From positions 37,441 through 101,440 of the forward strand of contig NZ_FMUX01000010.1 of NCBI RefSeq assembly GCF_900101345.1: a stretch of DNA of 64,000 nucleotides, read 5' to 3'. The notes under the pieces are model-generated. The model had not been told where the DNA came from, ran no database searches, and saw only the letters and a program-made list of their open reading frames with translations. Shown here in pieces: positions 61,376-64,000 of this stretch. The position numbers were made by a program, and so were the translations under genes. Source of the DNA: Desulfoluna spongiiphila. GTDB taxonomy: Bacteria > Desulfobacterota > Desulfobacteria > Desulfobacterales > Desulfolunaceae. Every line of letters starts with the position of its first letter. The stretch's first letter is position 1.

Positions 61376-62134
61376 ATGAAAAAGATCGGCATTTTAGGCG
61401 GCCTCGCCTGGCCCGCAACCGTTGAATACTACAAAGCCATCTGTGAGTTGAGCCAGAAGCATCATGCCGACGCAGGACTCCCGGGTCCGTCCCCCATGCC
61501 GGAGATGTGCATTGAATCGGTGAATATCAACTATTCGTACAACCGGAGAGGCACCTTTGGTGACGAGGAGTCATGGAAGGCCTACGATGCCTACTTTCAT
61601 GCGGCGCTGAAAAGACTTGAAGACAACGGCGTGGACTTTGCCATCATTGCCAGCAACACGCCCCACAATCGTTTTGATGCCATTACGAAAGGGCTGCGCA
61701 TCCCGGTGCTCAGCATTTTTGAGGCTGTGGCCGCAACATGCAAGGCCCATGGGGTGTCCGACTGCCTCATTCTGGGAACAGAGCCCACCATGGACTCCGG
61801 GATCTTCCCCGGCTACCTCAAACGACACGGGGTCAGCGGATTCGCCCCGCCTGAAGCGGCCTTGAAAGCCAAGGTAACGGGACTGATCTCCGAACTGTTC
61901 AAAGGCAAAAGCGACAATGGCAGCGCCCGCATTGATGAGGTCGTCCGCGCGTCCTGTGGTCAGACGGACGAAAAACAAAACGTTGTGTGCCTGGCATGCA
62001 CCGAGCTTCCCCTGGCATTTGAAGGCAAAGAGCAATGCGAAACCTTCCACCACAATGGTGTTTTCTACCTGAATACCACCATGATCCACGCCAACGCCAC
62101 ATTTCGGTATGCTGTGGCAGGGGAAGGTGCCTGA
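61376..62134 (+). CDS. aspartate/glutamate racemase family protein (single catalytic Cys)
   Basis: 252 residues with the racemase fold: KIGILGGLAWPATVEYYKAI at the start, IIASNTPHNRFDAI (about 85) where the first catalytic Cys is normally found, and VVCLACTELPLAF (about 208-219) with the second Cys. The first position is Ser (SNTPH), comparable to the Thr of E. coli YgeA. It probably racemises Asp or Glu or a related amino acid with altered acid-base chemistry. CGGAGGG lies nine bases before ATG 61376. The neighbours give no pathway. Confidence 0.85.
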   Translation: MKKIGILGGLAWPATVEYYKAICELSQKHHADAGLPGPSPMPEMCIESVNINYSYNRRGTFGDEESWKAYDAYFHAALKRLEDNGVDFAIIASNTPHNRFDAITKGLRIPVLSIFEAVAATCKAHGVSDCLILGTEPTMDSGIFPGYLKRHGVSGFAPPEAALKAKVTGLISELFKGKSDNGSARIDEVVRASCGQTDEKQNVVCLACTELPLAFEGKEQCETFHHNGVFYLNTTMIHANATFRYAVAGEGA

Positions 62135-62171
62135 CACCGAACCCAGCTCAACAATAAAGCAAAAAAGCAAT

Positions 62172-62230
62172 GCCTTCAGCGGCGAGGTGTGCCACCTCGA
62201 AAGCAGGTTGCGAATGCGCTTTCCCCTTTA
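62172..62230. repeat. GCCTCC-family repeat, left third
   Basis: GCCTTCAGCGG, CGAGGTGTGCCACCTCG hairpin, GAAAGCAGGTTGCGAATGCGCTTTCCCCTT, then cut off at the stop codon (TAA) of the last gene. It overlaps that stop by two or three bases. Confidence 0.75.
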
Positions 62231-64000
62231 CGGGCAGGGCAACAAGGGAATGACCTTTTCGTGATCAGCAGGGACCACTTTATTGTACTTCACTGCGAAA
62301 TAGTAATCGGTCCCAGGATCGTACGAACGGTAGGCAGGATCGCCCTCAGACAGACCATATCTGCCATTATACGCGCTAATGACCTGCGCAACGTCCACAG
62401 AGACGGACTCCACGTCTCCCCTTTTCTGTTTCGGTGCCGGTTCATTGGCCACGTTCAGCGCAGCCCAGTAGTTATCATACATGCCCGGGTCGTATTGGTA
62501 GGTTCGGGTCACCTGGTTGAAGTTGAGGTTTTCCACCATGGGCACCGGGGCAACCTTGAGCTGGTACCCCTGGATCCCATCCATGGGAGCATTCCACGTG
62601 AGGGTGTAGACGGAGCCCTGGCGCGCAACGGAAGCCGCACTGGAATTTCCCATATCCACACGCCCGTTACCCACAGGGGCCACATAGCCTGCGACCACGT
62701 TTCGATTGTAGTAATCATGGATAAATTTCGACGAATAGGGGGAGTAGATACGCTCCTTGCTTTGCGCCGACAGCATCGCCTTGTAATGAGACTTGTATTG
62801 GATCAAAAAGGCGTCATCGCCCGTCATTTCGTACCCCAGGGCCATCAGGAACGAAAGGGGGTACTCCCCCTTTTCAGCTGCCCCATTGGCTGTATCCAGG
62901 AACATTTCATACGTTGCGTGCTCCAAGGGCACGAGTTCCATGATGCAATGGTAGGCCATCCCCAGGAGATAATCCCGAAAATCGTCGTACATCAAGGGGT
63001 CGTCAAAAGCCTCGGGAGCATAACACCAGAACGAGTTAGGAAAGATATCGTAGACCATGAACACCTTGTTGCACCGGACACCTTCCGGGCAGACCGCGGA
63101 TTCACCCATGTAAAAAAAACCGCGATCCAGATCCCATCCGTCCTGATGGTCATCAAGAGGCGTCGCCCTCATGCCCATGAAATTCCCGACCATGAGGCAC
63201 ATCTTCTCACGCCACACCTCATTACCGGCATACAGGCCAAAGGCCCCGGCACGCCTAAGGGCCCTTGAAAAAGTACGAGGGTAACCGATGTAGGTGGTCC
63301 CGTCGTAATAGCTCCCGACCTCCCCTTTGCCGGAGCCCTGGTCGTAAAGCGTATACTCCCCATGATCCTGCCATGCGGCCTTTAAAGACTCGTCTCCGGT
63401 CAGGAAATACCCGATGGGAACAGAAATATCGTGGCTATGCTGCCTGTCGAAAAATTTAAAATTGAAGGATAATTGTTCCTGCCCCGATGGATTTACCGTA
63501 TTTACGTTGGCAAACAGCTCGAGGCCTTCAGCGTACACATCAAAATCATCCGAGTGCCGTGTGGCCCCGAACATCTTATGGTGGTCCATGTTCTGGGCTG
63601 CCAGAAATGCCCCGCTGTTGCCGGTCTGAAGGTAGTGAAGGTACAGACACAAACTCACATCATACTGATTGGGGCCTCCGGTCTCCCCCCAGCCATAATA
63701 CCTGCGCATGCTGTCCACATTGGAAATCTCATAGTTTTCCAGCCCGATCTCGGCAAGAAACCTCCGCGTCTCCTCATGGGTCGCGAGCCTCTTTTCGTAA
63801 TAGACGGCTCCGGTGTCCCTGTAGTGTTGAAATGCAGCCCTACCTGTCAGTGGGTATTGTATGGCGTAAAAAGTCTCTCTCGGTAACGGGGCATCCTCCT
63901 CTTTTGAAAACTCCAGCACCACCTGCCGTTTGTCATGGGCAAAAAAGGCGAACCCGATATCGTCTTTTGAGTTCCACGGACTGAAGATATCAATGAACAG
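62228..64000 (-). CDS. large hypothetical protein, N-terminus outside window
   Basis: 590 residues visible; the frame is open to the window edge, so the true start lies beyond 64000 (GTG 63922 is only an internal codon). The body has many aromatic residues and short helices with conserved-looking Tyr/Trp/Asp clusters (SMRRYYGWGETGG, AAQNMDHHKMFG, YYDGTTYIGYPR, FWCYAPEAFDDPL), as in alpha/alpha-toroid polysaccharide-active proteins. Near the C-terminus YTLTWNAPMDGIQGYQLKVA reads as a fibronectin type III-like module. Secretion is likely, but the family is unrecognised. It runs up to a repeat fragment that overlaps its stop. Confidence 0.65.
   Translation of the reverse strand: MFIDIFSPWNSKDDIGFAFFAHDKRQVVLEFSKEEDAPLPRETFYAIQYPLTGRAAFQHYRDTGAVYYEKRLATHEETRRFLAEIGLENYEISNVDSMRRYYGWGETGGPNQYDVSLCLYLHYLQTGNSGAFLAAQNMDHHKMFGATRHSDDFDVYAEGLELFANVNTVNPSGQEQLSFNFKFFDRQHSHDISVPIGYFLTGDESLKAAWQDHGEYTLYDQGSGKGEVGSYYDGTTYIGYPRTFSRALRRAGAFGLYAGNEVWREKMCLMVGNFMGMRATPLDDHQDGWDLDRGFFYMGESAVCPEGVRCNKVFMVYDIFPNSFWCYAPEAFDDPLMYDDFRDYLLGMAYHCIMELVPLEHATYEMFLDTANGAAEKGEYPLSFLMALGYEMTGDDAFLIQYKSHYKAMLSAQSKERIYSPYSSKFIHDYYNRNVVAGYVAPVGNGRVDMGNSSAASVARQGSVYTLTWNAPMDGIQGYQLKVAPVPMVENLNFNQVTRTYQYDPGMYDNYWAALNVANEPAPKQKRGDVESVSVDVAQVISAYNGRYGLSEGDPAYRSYDPGTDYYFAVKYNKVVPADHEKVIPLLPCP

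Noticed and set aside
62189..63268. 359-codon plus-strand frame opposite the last gene
   Set aside because: It is antisense to a frame with better composition that stays open to the window edge; the His/Val-rich text looks like a shadow.

Overview
The window (64 kb, GC-rich, densely coded on both strands) looks like a chromosomal segment of an anaerobic, probably sulfate-reducing member of the Desulfobacterota. The signs are a selenocysteine-containing formate dehydrogenase, a two-subunit 2-oxoacid:ferredoxin oxidoreductase beside Fe-S flavoenzymes, citrate synthase with aconitase, a Tat-exported molybdopterin oxidoreductase, a nickel ECF transporter and a Na+-translocating NADH:quinone oxidoreductase. 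No rRNA, tRNA or taxonomic marker is visible, so this placement is an inference.

Layout. 1-7.7 kb: a partial gene, a TetR regulator with a visible promoter and operator, small envelope proteins, and an operon of a membrane protein, a ferric-reductase-like flavoprotein and a YceI protein, then a thioesterase-like gene. 7.9-10.8 kb: fdhA, read through an in-frame UGA with a bacterial SECIS hairpin. 11.2-19.5 kb (minus): nqrABCDEF, then upstream apbE (flavin transferase for NqrB/NqrC) and a DHH phosphoesterase. NqrA keeps two complete RnfC-like [4Fe-4S] motifs. 20-24.3 kb: nikKMLQO nickel transporter. 24.9-27.5 kb: hybrid histidine kinase whose first receiver has Glu in place of the phospho-Asp. 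28-33.5 kb: small genes including YkgJ-like, TrmO, TSUP, a secreted HMA protein and DapF. 34-44.6 kb: korBA, two NAD(P)-linked flavoproteins, citrate synthase and aconitase, a TCA-cycle module feeding low-potential electrons to ferredoxin or NAD(P). 45-48.7 kb: an AT-rich islet with a frameshifted C_GCAxxG_C_C gene, an IS4-type transposase remnant, an AT-rich membrane protein and a candidate small RNA. 48.7-64 kb: HD hydrolase, alpha/beta hydrolase, an amber-interrupted TSUP transporter, a transglutaminase/TtrB-like/TtrA-like operon, a large autotransporter, an aspartate-racemase-like enzyme and a large partial secreted protein.

The strongest unexplained signal is a family of short, non-coding, palindrome-rich elements in about 15 intergenic spaces. 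Full copies are 171-173 bp, with terminal inverted repeats GCCTCCGGCGG / CCGCCGGAGGC and internal hairpins built on GCGAATG...CATTCGC and CAAGGTG..CACCTTG. There are internally deleted forms, forms reduced to the two ends, a second subtype carrying a perfect 25-bp palindrome with a TTCG loop, and a 150-bp pair 97-98% identical in opposite orientation 17 kb apart. They look like a MITE- or Correia-like family and also lie between genes of operons (korA/korB, apbE/nqrA). No transposase in the window obviously matches them.

Start codons were chosen from Shine-Dalgarno spacing and family N-termini. Identifications rest on reading the translations, not on database searches.
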